Origin: Rugamonas violacea
GTDB taxonomy: Bacteria; Pseudomonadota; Gammaproteobacteria; Burkholderiales; Burkholderiaceae_D
Assembly (NCBI RefSeq): GCF_016461825.1
Contig: NZ_JAEMNU010000036.1
Location: 1 to 41,371 of the forward strand
Length of the DNA stretch: 41,371 nt
Direction: 5' to 3'
Position 1 is the stretch's first letter. The number at the start of each line of letters is the position of its first letter. A program made the position numbers and the translations under genes. Of the stretch, positions 1 to 7,299 are shown piece by piece. The notes under the pieces are model-generated. The model searched no databases, was not told where the DNA came from, and saw only the letters and a program-made list of their open reading frames with translations.

Positions 1-92
1 CGTTCGCGACCAATTCATGGAAATAAGTTGGCGAAATCCAGCTAGACGCGGCAGAGCAGCCCTCATCTAGCTTCAAGTCCGACAGACTGCTA
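1..92. other. Foreign sequence replacing the 3' end of rodA at the contig edge
   Basis: Read on the minus strand, rodA matches its family up to the TALMTLGLA region and then changes abruptly to VCRT and a stop. The 92 bases beyond this point do not continue the usual C-terminal tail of RodA. A + strand frame ends in a stop at about 68-70 after roughly 20 unrecognised codons. The abrupt loss of homology beside a contig end fits the edge of an insertion sequence, since repeats often break assemblies, or a misassembly. I cannot name the element. Confidence 0.4.
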
Positions 93-1164
93 GGCCCAGC
101 GTCATCAGGGCCGTGCCGCCGTAGCTGATAAAGGGCAGCGGCACGCCGACCACCGGGACGATGCCGCTGACCATGCCGATGTTGACGAAGGCGTAGGTGA
201 AGAAAATCATCGTGACCGCCCCGGCCAGCAGGCGCGAGAAGGCGGTGCCAGCGTTGGCGGTGATCTGCAGGCCGCGCAGGACCAGCAGGAAGTACATCAC
301 CAGCAAGACCAGGTTGCCGGCCAGGCCGAACTCTTCCGCGTAGACCGAGAAAATGAAATCGGTCGAGCGCTCCGGTAGAAAGCCTAGGCGGCCCTGGGTG
401 CCCTCCATCCAACCCTTGCCACCCATGCCGCCCGAGCCGATGGCGATGCCGGCCTGCAGAACCTGGAAGCCCTTGCCCAGCGGGTCGGCCGTGGGATCGA
501 TCAAGGTCATCACGCGATGGCGCTGGTAGTCGTGCAGCAGCGGCCAGGCCAGCGGCAGGCTCAGCGCCGCTGTCGCCGCCAGCCCCGCCAGCGCCTTCCA
601 CGACAGGCCGGCCAGGATGATCACATAGCCGCCGGCCGCCAACACCAGCAAGGCGGTACCGAGATCGGGCTGCTTCATGATCAGCGCCACCGGCAGCAAC
701 AGCAGCAAGCTCGCCACCAGGAAAGCCTTCCAACGCCGCATGCCGGCGTATTGATGGAAGAACCAGGCCAGCATCAAGGGCATGGCGATCTTCATGATTT
801 CGGACGGCTGGATATCAATGCCGATATGTAACCAGCGCTTCGCCCCCTTCTTGCTGACGCCGATCAGGAACACCGCCAGCAGCAAGGCCACGCCGACGCC
901 GTAGATCGCTGCGGCATGGCGCATCAGCACCTGCGGCGGCACGTTCGCCACCACCCACATGACGCCCAGCGCCACCAGCATGTGGCGCAATTGCAAGGCG
1001 AAGCGGCCGGGGAAGTCGATGCTGGCCGAGTACAGCGTCAGCAATCCGGTCGACATCAACAACACGATGCACAGCGCCAGTGGCGCGTCCACCGCCAGAT
1101 AGGGCCGCAGGCGGCCCCACAGCGCGGCCGGCCCGCCGGCGTCGGCGGCGCCGATGCTCATCAT
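73..1164 (-). CDS. rodA: Rod shape-determining SEDS glycosyltransferase RodA, C-terminus altered
   Basis: RodA is a polytopic inner-membrane SEDS protein that polymerises lipid II into glycan strands for cell elongation and works with the transpeptidase PBP2. The product here is about 363 residues. It has many hydrophobic segments, the conserved KKGAKRWL and QPSEIMKIA motifs, a QPDLGTALL motif, the loop around LPERSTDFIFSVYAEEFG, and the family-typical PFISYGGTALMTLG near the end. I chose the ATG at 1164 because GAGG lies about 6 bases upstream; an ATG at 1176 overlaps the stop of the preceding mini-ORF as ATGA and is also possible. The last residues differ from the family, so the C-terminal tail of roughly 10-20 residues is replaced. 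No mreBCD or full mrdA gene is adjacent, which is unusual. Whether this is the only rodA in the genome cannot be seen. Confidence 0.85.
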   Translation of the reverse strand: MMSIGAADAGGPAALWGRLRPYLAVDAPLALCIVLLMSTGLLTLYSASIDFPGRFALQLRHMLVALGVMWVVANVPPQVLMRHAAAIYGVGVALLLAVFLIGVSKKGAKRWLHIGIDIQPSEIMKIAMPLMLAWFFHQYAGMRRWKAFLVASLLLLLPVALIMKQPDLGTALLVLAAGGYVIILAGLSWKALAGLAATAALSLPLAWPLLHDYQRHRVMTLIDPTADPLGKGFQVLQAGIAIGSGGMGGKGWMEGTQGRLGFLPERSTDFIFSVYAEEFGLAGNLVLLVMYFLLVLRGLQITANAGTAFSRLLAGAVTMIFFTYAFVNIGMVSGIVPVVGVPLPFISYGGTALMTLGLAVCRT

Positions 1165-1172
1165 CGCCCGCC

Positions 1173-1304
1173 TCATTGCAGCGCCTGCAACCAGACCAGG
1201 CGCGCGCTCAGCGCGGCCAGTCCGAGCACCGCGATCACCGCCAGGACAAACAGACGGCGGCGGAAGCGTTGTGCCTCCTCGTCGGGGTGTGGGGTCTTGC
1301 TCAT
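1173..1304 (-). CDS. 43-aa ORF resembling the N-terminal membrane anchor of PBP2 (MrdA)
   Basis: The 43-codon ORF begins MSKTPHPDEEAQRF and has one hydrophobic segment (about residues 18-36) ending ARLVWLQALQ. This pattern, a charged N-terminus with RFRRRL followed by a transmembrane helix and a (A/S)R(L/F)VWLQ motif, matches what I know of the first 40 or so residues of betaproteobacterial PBP2 proteins. The gene stops where PBP2 would enter the periplasm, and the TGA overlaps a possible rodA start (ATGA). In most relatives a full mrdA of roughly 600 codons precedes rodA. This could be a deletion scar of mrdA, or a retained single-helix partner of RodA. It is too short for homology to be certain. 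Confidence 0.5.
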   Translation of the reverse strand: MSKTPHPDEEAQRFRRRLFVLAVIAVLGLAALSARLVWLQALQ

Positions 1305-1450
1305 GCGGTCCTCGTTGCGTTGGATGGTGGCGTGGCGATCGCGCGCCTTGGCGGAGCGAAATTATCTCAGGCAACAGAGCTCTTGCGTTGGCCTTCGGAT
1401 ATCTTTTTTTATCAATAGTGCGCGCAAACCACAGTCGCCGCTCGGGCAAT

Positions 1451-1474
1451 AAAAAAGCCGCTCGAAAGCGGCTT
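1451..1474 (-). terminator. Intrinsic terminator downstream of ppiD
   Basis: AAGCCGCT and AGCGGCTT form an 8-bp perfect stem with loop CGAA (read on + at 1455-1474). On the minus strand it is followed by TTTTTT. It lies beyond the ppiD stop codon, separated from it by the palindromic repeat at 1491-1596, so the repeat would be carried in the ppiD 3' untranslated region. Confidence 0.75.
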
Positions 1475-1490
1475 CTTCTCTGTTGGGCCC

Positions 1491-1596
1491 TCGAAAAACC
1501 GTCATTCCCGCGCAGGCGGGAATCTATACCCCGCATGTCCATTGGCTCAGCATGGGTTCCCGCCTACGCGGGAACGACAATTTGGTGGTTTTTCGA
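1491..1596. repeat. 106-bp palindromic MITE-like element containing two dRS3-type repeats
   Basis: The element is bounded by perfect 10-bp inverted ends, TCGAAAAACC at 1491-1500 and GGTTTTTCGA at 1587-1596. Inside each end sits a small palindrome: ATTCCC-8-GGGAAT at about 1503-1522 and GTTCCC-8-GGGAAC at about 1556-1575. The first fits the ATTCCCN8GGGAAT pattern known as dRS3 in Neisseria and common as a dispersed repeat in beta- and gammaproteobacteria. It encodes no protein. It lies in the ppiD 3' region ahead of the terminator, as expected for a small non-autonomous mobile repeat. Confidence 0.75.
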
Positions 1597-1617
1597 AGTG
1601 CCCTGTTGCGGCGGGGC

Positions 1618-3543
1618 TTACTTGGCGTCGCCCTCGGTCTTGGCTTCGCTGCTCGCCACGGCGATCGGCTTGACGATCTTGACCTTGGCCTTGTGCTTGA
1701 GCACTTCGACATAGTCGTGCATCTCTTGCTGGGCCAGGATGTTGGCGATCTGCTCCTGCTCCGACTTGCGGCGGGCCTCGTCCTGCTCGACCGGCTGCTG
1801 CACCTTGGCGATGCGGTAGATGCCATAACCCAGGCCAGGCACGTCGACACCGATGTAGGCCGGCAGCTTGCTGGTGTCCGCCTTCATCACTTGCAGCACG
1901 GCGGCGCCGTTGATGCCGTCGGCCTTGGCGCGCGACACGGTCTTGCTGGCGCCGAAGCCGGTGGCTTCGCCCGATTTACGCAACGCGGCCAACTTGTCCT
2001 CGCCGGCCTTCTTGGCCAGCTTGACCGCTTCTTCCATCGTCACGCGCTGACGGATCAGGGCGTCGACTTCGGCCAGCGGACGCTTGCTCGCCGCTTTGTA
2101 CTCCAGCACGCGGCCGGCGATCAGGGTGCTCGGCGCGACTTCGACGGCTTCGGTGTTGCGCTTGTTCTTCAAGGTGTCGTCGGCGAACAGGGCGCTCAGG
2201 AACTTGGCGTGGTTGAACGGCGCGGCGCCCAGTTGCGGCGACGGCTGACGGCTCAGGCCGGCAACGGTTTCCACTTTCAGTTTCAGCTTGTCGGCCACCG
2301 GCTTCAGGCTGTCGGCCTGCTCGTAGACGGTGTTGGTGAAGGCTTCGGCCAGCTCGGAATACTTCTTGGCGGCCTTCTGCTTCTTCAGCTCGGCGGCGAT
2401 TTCGCCCTTCACCTCATCCAGCGGCTTGACGGCCGAGGCTTTCAGCGAGGTCACGGTGATGATGTGGAAACCGAATTCCGAGGCCACCAGGTCGCTGATC
2501 TCGCCCTGCTTGAGCTTGAAAATGGCGTCCTCCACCGGCTTGACCAGCGAGCCCTTGGCGATGACGTCGAGGTCGCCGCCCAGTTCGGCCGAGCCCGGAT
2601 CTTCCGATTTTGCCTTGGCGATCTTGGCGAAGTCGGCCGGCGCCTTGCGCACCTCGGCCAGGATGGCTTCGGCCTTGGCCTTGGCGGCGGCCTTGTCGGC
2701 GGCGCTGGCGTCCTTCTTCAGGGTAACCAGGATGTGGCTGGCGCGACGCGTTTCTTCGCTGGCGTAGCGCTTCTGGTTCTGCTCGTAGTAGGCGGCCACG
2801 TCGGCGTCGGTGACGGCGACCTGGTCCTGCACGGCGGCGCTGTTGAACAGCACGTATTCGATCTTGGCCTGCTCGGGCACCTCGAAGAACTTGCTGTTCT
2901 TGTCGTAGAAGGCCTTGACCATCTCGTCGGTGACTTTGACCTGGGGCAGGAATTCGGCCACCGGCAACACCAGCTCCTGCACCTCGCGCTCCTGCGCGCC
3001 GATGTCGGAGACGACCTTGGCCACGGTGCGCGGCACGAAGGCGGTGCCCTCGATGGCGGTGCTCAGCTGCTGCAACGCCAGGTCGCGGCGCATGCGGGCG
3101 TCGTTCTGCGCCGGCGTCATGCCTTGCGCGCTCAGGATCGCCTTGTAGCGTTCCAGGTCGAACTTGCCGTCGCCGCCGAACACTTCCAGAATGGTCTTCT
3201 GCAGTGTGGCGTCGCTGATGGTCAGATGGCTGCGCGCCACCTCGGCGCCGACGGCGCGCTCGGCGATCAGCGAATCAAGCACGGTTTGCTTGAACTCGGC
3301 GGTGTCGAACAGCTTCTGGTCGAACTGCGCGCCCATCCGCTGGCGGTAGCTCTCGAGCTGGTTGCGCAGCGCCGACTCGAACTCCTGCTGGGTCAGCGCA
3401 TGGCCGTCGATCTTGGCGATGGTGCTGGCGTCGTCGCCGAAACCCTTGTAGCTGCTGATGCCGACCAGCGCGAAGGACGGAACGATGAGCAACATCAGGA
3501 AAAACTGCATCAAGCGTTGATGGGTGCGAATAAATTCAAACAT
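1618..3543 (-). CDS. ppiD: Periplasmic folding chaperone / peptidyl-prolyl isomerase PpiD
   Basis: PpiD is anchored in the inner membrane and helps newly exported proteins leave the Sec translocon and fold. The product is 641 residues, near the usual length. It starts MFEFIRTHQRLMQFFLML with one transmembrane segment at about residues 12-30. A SurA-like N-terminal helical region follows, with one parvulin domain at about residues 265-370 (RRASHILVTLKK, DPGSAELGGDL, EFGFHIITV). A longer reading from 3582 would precede the membrane anchor, so the ATG at 3543 was chosen even though its ribosome site is weak. The gene stands beside tRNA-Asp, tRNA-Val, hupB and lon, the usual arrangement in this family. 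A promoter and an intrinsic terminator lie in the 180 bases upstream, suggesting a regulated leader. Confidence 0.93.
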   Translation of the reverse strand: MFEFIRTHQRLMQFFLMLLIVPSFALVGISSYKGFGDDASTIAKIDGHALTQQEFESALRNQLESYRQRMGAQFDQKLFDTAEFKQTVLDSLIAERAVGAEVARSHLTISDATLQKTILEVFGGDGKFDLERYKAILSAQGMTPAQNDARMRRDLALQQLSTAIEGTAFVPRTVAKVVSDIGAQEREVQELVLPVAEFLPQVKVTDEMVKAFYDKNSKFFEVPEQAKIEYVLFNSAAVQDQVAVTDADVAAYYEQNQKRYASEETRRASHILVTLKKDASAADKAAAKAKAEAILAEVRKAPADFAKIAKAKSEDPGSAELGGDLDVIAKGSLVKPVEDAIFKLKQGEISDLVASEFGFHIITVTSLKASAVKPLDEVKGEIAAELKKQKAAKKYSELAEAFTNTVYEQADSLKPVADKLKLKVETVAGLSRQPSPQLGAAPFNHAKFLSALFADDTLKNKRNTEAVEVAPSTLIAGRVLEYKAASKRPLAEVDALIRQRVTMEEAVKLAKKAGEDKLAALRKSGEATGFGASKTVSRAKADGINGAAVLQVMKADTSKLPAYIGVDVPGLGYGIYRIAKVQQPVEQDEARRKSEQEQIANILAQQEMHDYVEVLKHKAKVKIVKPIAVASSEAKTEGDAK

Positions 3544-3580
3544 GGTCAGCCAATTCGGATTGAGTGGAACTTGCACATAC

Positions 3581-3605
3581 AAAAAAAGGCGAACTTTCGT
3601 TCGCC
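3581..3605 (-). terminator. Intrinsic terminator in the ppiD leader
   Basis: GGCGAAC (3588-3594) and GTTCGCC (3599-3605) form a perfect 7-bp stem with loop TTTC. On the minus strand the stem is followed by seven T. It lies only 38 bases before the ppiD ATG and downstream of the promoter-like site at 3724-3752. It therefore either ends a short RNA of about 135 nt or acts as an attenuator for ppiD. Confidence 0.65.
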
Positions 3606-3614
3606 TCTTCTGGA

Positions 3615-3632
3615 TCTGGCGGAATGGACGGG
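3615..3632 (-). repeat. Fragment matching the 3' end of tRNA-Asp
   Basis: These 18 bases match the tRNA-Asp 3' end at 3901-3918 in 16 of 18 positions, and both copies are followed (on the minus strand) by an intrinsic terminator. This could be a relic of a duplicated tRNA gene or of an integration event at the tRNA 3' end. Short length makes chance a real alternative. Confidence 0.35.
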
Positions 3633-3723
3633 TCAGCTAAAACTTCGCCCACTTCCCCTTTAAATTCAACGACTTGCACGGCACATTGAACGAAGAACAT
3701 GCCGGAAAAATCGGTATCACGCG

Positions 3724-3752
3724 ATTTTACAGTGCGGCTACCGCTATAGCAA
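3724..3752 (-). promoter_or_regulatory. Sigma-70-type promoter upstream of ppiD
   Basis: On the minus strand, TTGCTA (3752-3747) and TAAAAT (3729-3724) are separated by exactly 17 bases. Transcription would begin near 3717 and run 110-135 bases to the hairpin at 3581-3605, then into ppiD. The stretch between holds a 54-codon ORF (3536-3700) that overlaps the ppiD start by 8 bases. I do not count it as a gene because it resembles nothing I know and runs through the terminator stem. Confidence 0.5.
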
Positions 3753-3859
3753 GCGCAAATCATTGGCAAAACGCCCATGTTGTGGCCAGCGAGTTAATCG
3801 CGGCGCCGCGGCGACATATTCCGCCACGGAGAATATCGACATAGCGGCGACTATAAATG

Positions 3860-3893
3860 AAAAAACCCTGCAAGCGATTAAGCTTGCAGGGTT
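3860..3893 (-). terminator. Intrinsic terminator after the tRNA-Val/tRNA-Asp genes
   Basis: A perfect 12-bp stem, AACCCTGCAAGC at 3864-3875 with GCTTGCAGGGTT at 3882-3893 and a 6-base loop, is followed on the minus strand by six T. It lies 9 bases after the tRNA-Asp 3' end and should stop the tRNA transcript. Confidence 0.85.
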
Positions 3894-3902
3894 TTCATGT
3901 TC

Positions 3903-3979
3903 TGGCGGAGCGGACGGGACTCGAACCCGCGACCCCCGGCGTGACAGGCCGGTATTCTAACCAACTGAACTACCGCTCC
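3903..3979 (-). tRNA. tRNA-Asp (GTC)
   Basis: The 77-nt gene read on the minus strand begins GGAGCGGTAGTTCAG and ends with an encoded CCA. The acceptor arms GGAGCGG/CCGCTCC pair. The T arm contains GGTTCGAGTCC, and the anticodon loop CTGTCAC gives anticodon GTC. It is probably transcribed with the tRNA-Val gene 26 bases upstream. Confidence 0.95.
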
Positions 3980-4005
3980 AGATACTGCTCGACTACATGC
4001 TCGGC

Positions 4006-4081
4006 TGGTGGGGGCTGAGAGGCTCGAACTCCCGACCTACGCCTTGTAAGGGCGCCGCTCTACCAACTGAGCTAAGCCCCC
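4006..4081 (-). tRNA. tRNA-Val (TAC)
   Basis: The 76-nt gene read on the minus strand begins GGGGGCTTAGCTCAG and ends CCCCCACCA, so CCA is encoded. The anticodon stem CGCCCTTACAAGGCG presents anticodon TAC. The T loop has GTTCGAGCC. It lies 53 bases after hupB on the same strand. An imperfect hairpin between them could be a weak hupB terminator. Confidence 0.95.
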
Positions 4082-4134
4082 AATCGAACAACCCGGCAGC
4101 AGCTGGGAAAACCGCAGCTGCCCACCGAAGTCCG

Positions 4135-4407
4135 TTAGTTTACAGCATCCTTCAAAGCTTTGCCAGCTTTAAATTTAGGGACCTTAGCTGCATCGATCTG
4201 GATCGCTTCTTTCGTGCGCGGATTGCGGCCGGTACGGGCAGCGCGTTCGCTCACGGAGAAAGTGCCAAAGCCGACCAGGGTGACGCTGTCGTTCTTTTGC
4301 AAGGTTGTTGTTACACCGTCGATCACCGCATCCAGCGCGCGCGCCGCAGCCGCTTTCGAAATATCAGCGGATTGGGCAATATGGTCGATCAATTCAGTCT
4401 TATTCAC
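4135..4407 (-). CDS. hupB: Nucleoid-associated DNA-binding protein HU, beta-type
   Basis: HU is a small dimeric protein that bends and compacts DNA. The product is 90 residues beginning [10 protein letters not shown] after the start and ending GKALKDAVN. It shows the HU signature around GFGTFSV and the DNA-binding arm [11 protein letters not shown] chose the GTG at 4407 because the canonical HU N-terminus (MNKTELID) starts there and GGGGAAG lies just upstream; the longer reading from 4422 adds five residues the family lacks. HU following lon is the usual order in proteobacteria. It has its own promoter-like site at 4495-4524. Confidence 0.96.
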   Translation of the reverse strand: MNKTELIDHIAQSADISKAAAARALDAVIDGVTTTLQKNDSVTLVGFGTFSVSERAARTGRNPRTKEAIQIDAAKVPKFKAGKALKDAVN

Positions 4408-4494
4408 TAGCTTCCCCGTCACAAAGGTTTATATCGTTTTACCGCCAGATTCTGTTTTAAACAAAACCGCCGGCAGAGAAAAATCTCAGGCCGT

Positions 4495-4524
4495 ATTAAA
4501 CAAGCCACACTCCCCTCGTGTCAA
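4495..4524 (-). promoter_or_regulatory. Sigma-70 promoter for hupB
   Basis: On the minus strand a consensus -35 TTGACA (4524-4519) and -10 TTTAAT (4500-4495) are 18 bases apart, giving a leader of about 80 bases before the hupB GTG. The site sits just after the lon terminator, consistent with independent hupB transcription. Confidence 0.6.
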
Positions 4525-4555
4525 GCGCTTTACCCGTGGAAATGGGCTTTAAATA

Positions 4556-4585
4556 ACAAACAAGCGCTACCAGAGCGCTTGTTTG
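4556..4585 (-). terminator. Terminator downstream of lon
   Basis: AACAAACAAGCGCT and AGCGCTTGTTT form a long stem, with a short loop, just past the lon stop codon. The minus-strand tail TTGTTTGTTATTT is only moderately T-rich. The hairpin separates lon from hupB. Confidence 0.65.
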
Positions 4586-4606
4586 GGTATTACCAGATGC
4601 TAAAAG

Positions 4607-7018
4607 TTAGTGTTTTACCACTTCCCCCTGGCCATCCACCTTGACGGCGGCAGCGGCCACGGCTTCCACCGCGGGCACTTCCACCAGCGCCTCGGGCATG
4701 CGCTCGAGGGCGATTTCCAGGACTTTGTCGATCCAACGCACCGGCACGATCTCCAGTTTGTTCTTCACATTGTCCGGAATTTCGGCCAGATCCTTGACGT
4801 TCTGCTCGGGGATCAGCACGGTCTTGATGCCGCCGCGATGCGCCGCCAACAGCTTCTCCTTCAGACCGCCGATCGGCAGCACCTCGCCACGCAGCGTGAT
4901 CTCGCCGGTCATCGCCACATCGGCGCGCACCGGAATGCCGGTGAACACCGACACCAGCGCCACCGTCATCGCCGCGCCGGCCGAAGGACCGTCCTTCGGC
5001 GTGGCGCCTTCCGGCACGTGGATGTGGATGTCGCTCTTCTCGAACACGTCGGACTTGATGCCCAGACGCGCCGCACGACTGCGCACCACGGTGCGGGCCG
5101 CCTCGATCGACTCTTTCATCACATCGCCCAGCGTGCCGGTGCGGATGATGCCGCCCTTGCCCGGCATTTGCACCGCCTCGATGGTCAGCAGATCGCCGCC
5201 CACCTCGGTCCAGGCCAGGCCAACCACCTGGCCAACCTGGTTTTCCTTCTCGGCGACACCGAAATCGTAACGGCGCACACCGAGGAACTTGTCCAGGTTC
5301 TTGCTGGTGACGACGACCTTCTTCTCGGTCTTCTTCAGCAGCAGCATCTTGACCACCTTGCGGCAGATCTTCGACACTTCGCGCTCAAGCGAACGAACGC
5401 CGGCTTCGCGGGTGTAGTAGCGGATGATGTCGCGCAGCGCCGACTCGGCCACCGAGATCTCATCTTCCTTCAGGCCGTTGTTCTTGATCTGCTTCGGCAA
5501 CAGGTAACGCTGGGCGATGCTGGTCTTTTCGTCCTCGGTGTAACCCGACAAGCGGATCACTTCCATCCGGTCGAGCAGCGCCGGCGGAATGTTGTACGAG
5601 TTCGAGGTGGCCACGAACATCACATCGGACAGGTCGAAGTCGACCTCGATGTAGTGATCGGAGAACGTATGGTTCTGTTCCGGATCGAGCACCTCGAGCA
5701 GGGCCGAAGAAGGGTCGCCACGGAAGTCCGCGCCCATCTTGTCGACCTCGTCCAGCAGGAACAGCGGATTGCGCACGCCGACCTTGGCCAGCGATTGCAG
5801 GATCTTGCCCGGCATGGAGCCGATGTAGGTGCGGCGGTGGCCACGGATCTCGGCCTCGTCACGCACGCCACCGAGCGCCATCCGCACGAACTTGCGGTTG
5901 GTGGCGCGGGCGATCGACTGGCCCAGCGAGGTCTTGCCGACGCCCGGAGGACCGACGAAGCACAGGATCGGCGCCTTCAGCTTGTCGACGCGTTGTTGCA
6001 CCGCGAGGTATTCCAGGATGCGTTCCTTGACCTTGTCGAGACCGTAGTGATCGCCCTCCAACACCTTCTCGGCGTTGGTCAGGTCGTTGTTCACCTTGGA
6101 CTTCTTCTTCCACGGCAGGCTGACCAGGGTGTCGATGTAGTTGCGCACCACGGTGGCCTCGGCCGACATCGGCGACATCAGCTTGAGCTTTTTCAGCTCG
6201 GCGGTGGCCTTGTCCAGCGCTTCCTTCGGCATCTTGGCGCTGACCACCTTCTTCTCCAGCTCGTCGAGGTCGGCGCCATCCTCGCCCTCGCCCAGTTCCT
6301 TCTGGATCGCCTTGACCTGCTCGTTCAGGTAGTACTCGCGCTGGGATTTCTCCATCTGGCGCTTGACGCGGCCACGGATGCGCTTTTCCACTTGCAGAAT
6401 GTCGAGTTCGCCTTCCAGTTGGCCGAGCAGGTGCTCAAGGCGCTTGGCGACGCTGAAGATCTCCAGGATCACCTGCTTTTGCTCAAGCTTGAGCGGCAGG
6501 TGGGCGGCGACGGTGTCGGCCAGGCGGCCGGCGTCGTCGATGCCCGACAGCGAGGCGAGGATCTCCGGCGGGATTTTCTTGTTGAGTTTGACGTACTGGT
6601 CGAACTGCTGAACGATGGCGCGGCGCATCGCTTCGATTTCCGAATCGTCGCCCAGCTCGGATTCGAGCGGCGTCAGGTCGGCCACGAAGTGCGACGGCGT
6701 GTCGGTGATGCGCTTGATGCGGGCGCGCTGGGCGCCTTCGACCAGCACCTTGACGGTGCCGTCCGGCAGTTTCAGCATTTGCAGAATATTGGCCACGCAA
6801 CCGATTTCGTAGATATCGGAGGCAGAAGGTTCGTCCTTGGCTGCAGCTTTTTGCGCGGCAAGCATGATGCTCTTGCCCTGCTCCATAGCCGCTTCCAGCG
6901 CCTTGATCGATTTTGGGCGCCCTACGAACAGCGGTATCACCATATGCGGGAAAACTACAACGTCCCGCAACGGCAATAACGGCAGTTGAGTTTGCTCAGT
7001 TAATTTGGAAGTTGTCAT
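4607..7018 (-). CDS. lon: ATP-dependent protease Lon
   Basis: Lon is a cytosolic hexameric AAA+ serine protease that degrades misfolded and short-lived regulatory proteins. The product is 803 residues, the normal length for LonA. An N-terminal substrate-recognition domain starts [14 protein letters not shown], followed by a coiled-coil region. The AAA+ module has Walker A GPPGVGKT at about residue 355 and Walker [10 protein letters not shown]. The C-terminal protease domain has the Ser-Lys dyad: serine 679 in DGPSAGAA and lysine 720 in [12 protein letters not shown] lies 9 bases before the ATG. The gene follows tig, clpP and clpX in the classical order. A sigma-32-like site lies 30-60 bases upstream of the start, and a separate promoter and terminator lie further upstream. 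Confidence 0.98.
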   Translation of the reverse strand: MTTSKLTEQTQLPLLPLRDVVVFPHMVIPLFVGRPKSIKALEAAMEQGKSIMLAAQKAAAKDEPSASDIYEIGCVANILQMLKLPDGTVKVLVEGAQRARIKRITDTPSHFVADLTPLESELGDDSEIEAMRRAIVQQFDQYVKLNKKIPPEILASLSGIDDAGRLADTVAAHLPLKLEQKQVILEIFSVAKRLEHLLGQLEGELDILQVEKRIRGRVKRQMEKSQREYYLNEQVKAIQKELGEGEDGADLDELEKKVVSAKMPKEALDKATAELKKLKLMSPMSAEATVVRNYIDTLVSLPWKKKSKVNNDLTNAEKVLEGDHYGLDKVKERILEYLAVQQRVDKLKAPILCFVGPPGVGKTSLGQSIARATNRKFVRMALGGVRDEAEIRGHRRTYIGSMPGKILQSLAKVGVRNPLFLLDEVDKMGADFRGDPSSALLEVLDPEQNHTFSDHYIEVDFDLSDVMFVATSNSYNIPPALLDRMEVIRLSGYTEDEKTSIAQRYLLPKQIKNNGLKEDEISVAESALRDIIRYYTREAGVRSLEREVSKICRKVVKMLLLKKTEKKVVVTSKNLDKFLGVRRYDFGVAEKENQVGQVVGLAWTEVGGDLLTIEAVQMPGKGGIIRTGTLGDVMKESIEAARTVVRSRAARLGIKSDVFEKSDIHIHVPEGATPKDGPSAGAAMTVALVSVFTGIPVRADVAMTGEITLRGEVLPIGGLKEKLLAAHRGGIKTVLIPEQNVKDLAEIPDNVKNKLEIVPVRWIDKVLEIALERMPEALVEVPAVEAVAAAAVKVDGQGEVVKH

Positions 7019-7047
7019 GGCGTACCTTATGAGAATGCGTGTTTATG

Positions 7048-7075
7048 ATGTGGCACTCATCTGCCGAATCACAAG
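7048..7075 (-). promoter_or_regulatory. Possible heat-shock (sigma-32) promoter for lon
   Basis: On the minus strand CTTGTGA is followed after 15 bases by CCACAT, similar to the sigma-32 pattern CTTGAAA-N13-15-CCCCAT but not exact. It lies 30 bases before the lon ATG and downstream of the terminator at 7155-7194. lon is a known sigma-32 target in related bacteria. The match alone is modest. Confidence 0.35.
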
Positions 7076-7154
7076 ACGGCGGTCGGAAATAATTCTCAGG
7101 ACAATTAAACATTGCCTGAAACCTTGGCTGCCGTGCTCTAAGCGAATGCAATTC

Positions 7155-7194
7155 AAATAAAAAAGCCACGCGCGGCAGATCTGTCGCGAGTGGC
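7155..7194 (-). terminator. Intrinsic terminator between clpX and lon
   Basis: GCCACGCGCG (7165-7174) pairs with CGCGAGTGGC (7185-7194) with one mismatch, and AAA/TTT extend the stem. Six T follow on the minus strand. It could end the clpX transcript or stop RNA starting from the promoter-like site at 7231-7259 before lon. Confidence 0.75.
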
Positions 7195-7230
7195 TTTCCG
7201 ACTGAAGCCTGCATTCTTTTATTGATTTAA

Positions 7231-7259
7231 ATTGTACCGCCTCGCCCCACGGATGCGAA
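7231..7259 (-). promoter_or_regulatory. Promoter-like site with a dyad over the -35, upstream of lon
   Basis: On the minus strand TTCGCA (7259-7254) and TACAAT (7236-7231) are 17 bases apart. The -35 lies inside a perfect inverted repeat, GATGCGAAA at 7252-7260 and TTTCGCATC at 7266-7274, with a 5-base loop. RNA starting near 7224 would meet the terminator at 7155-7194 after about 65 bases. The -35 is weak, so an operator or a simple clpX 3' hairpin are alternatives. Confidence 0.4.
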
Positions 7260-7299
7260 ATTTTTTTTCGCATCTGTGCGGACGATGTCGAATACTTAT

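Noticed and set aside
1491..1596. CRISPR or tRNA-like structure
   Set aside because: Only two inverted copies with no spacer pattern; it is a palindromic dRS3-type element.
1483..3663. 726-codon open frame opposite ppiD
   Set aside because: Antisense to ppiD with low-complexity Leu/Gly/Asp content and no ribosome site.
3536..3778. 80-codon gene before ppiD
   Set aside because: The frame runs through a terminator stem and a promoter and has no recognisable domain; leader ORF possibility is noted in the ppiD finding.
4610..6979. 789-codon open frame opposite lon
   Set aside because: Lon is certain on the minus strand; the plus frame is the usual GC-driven shadow with no domain.
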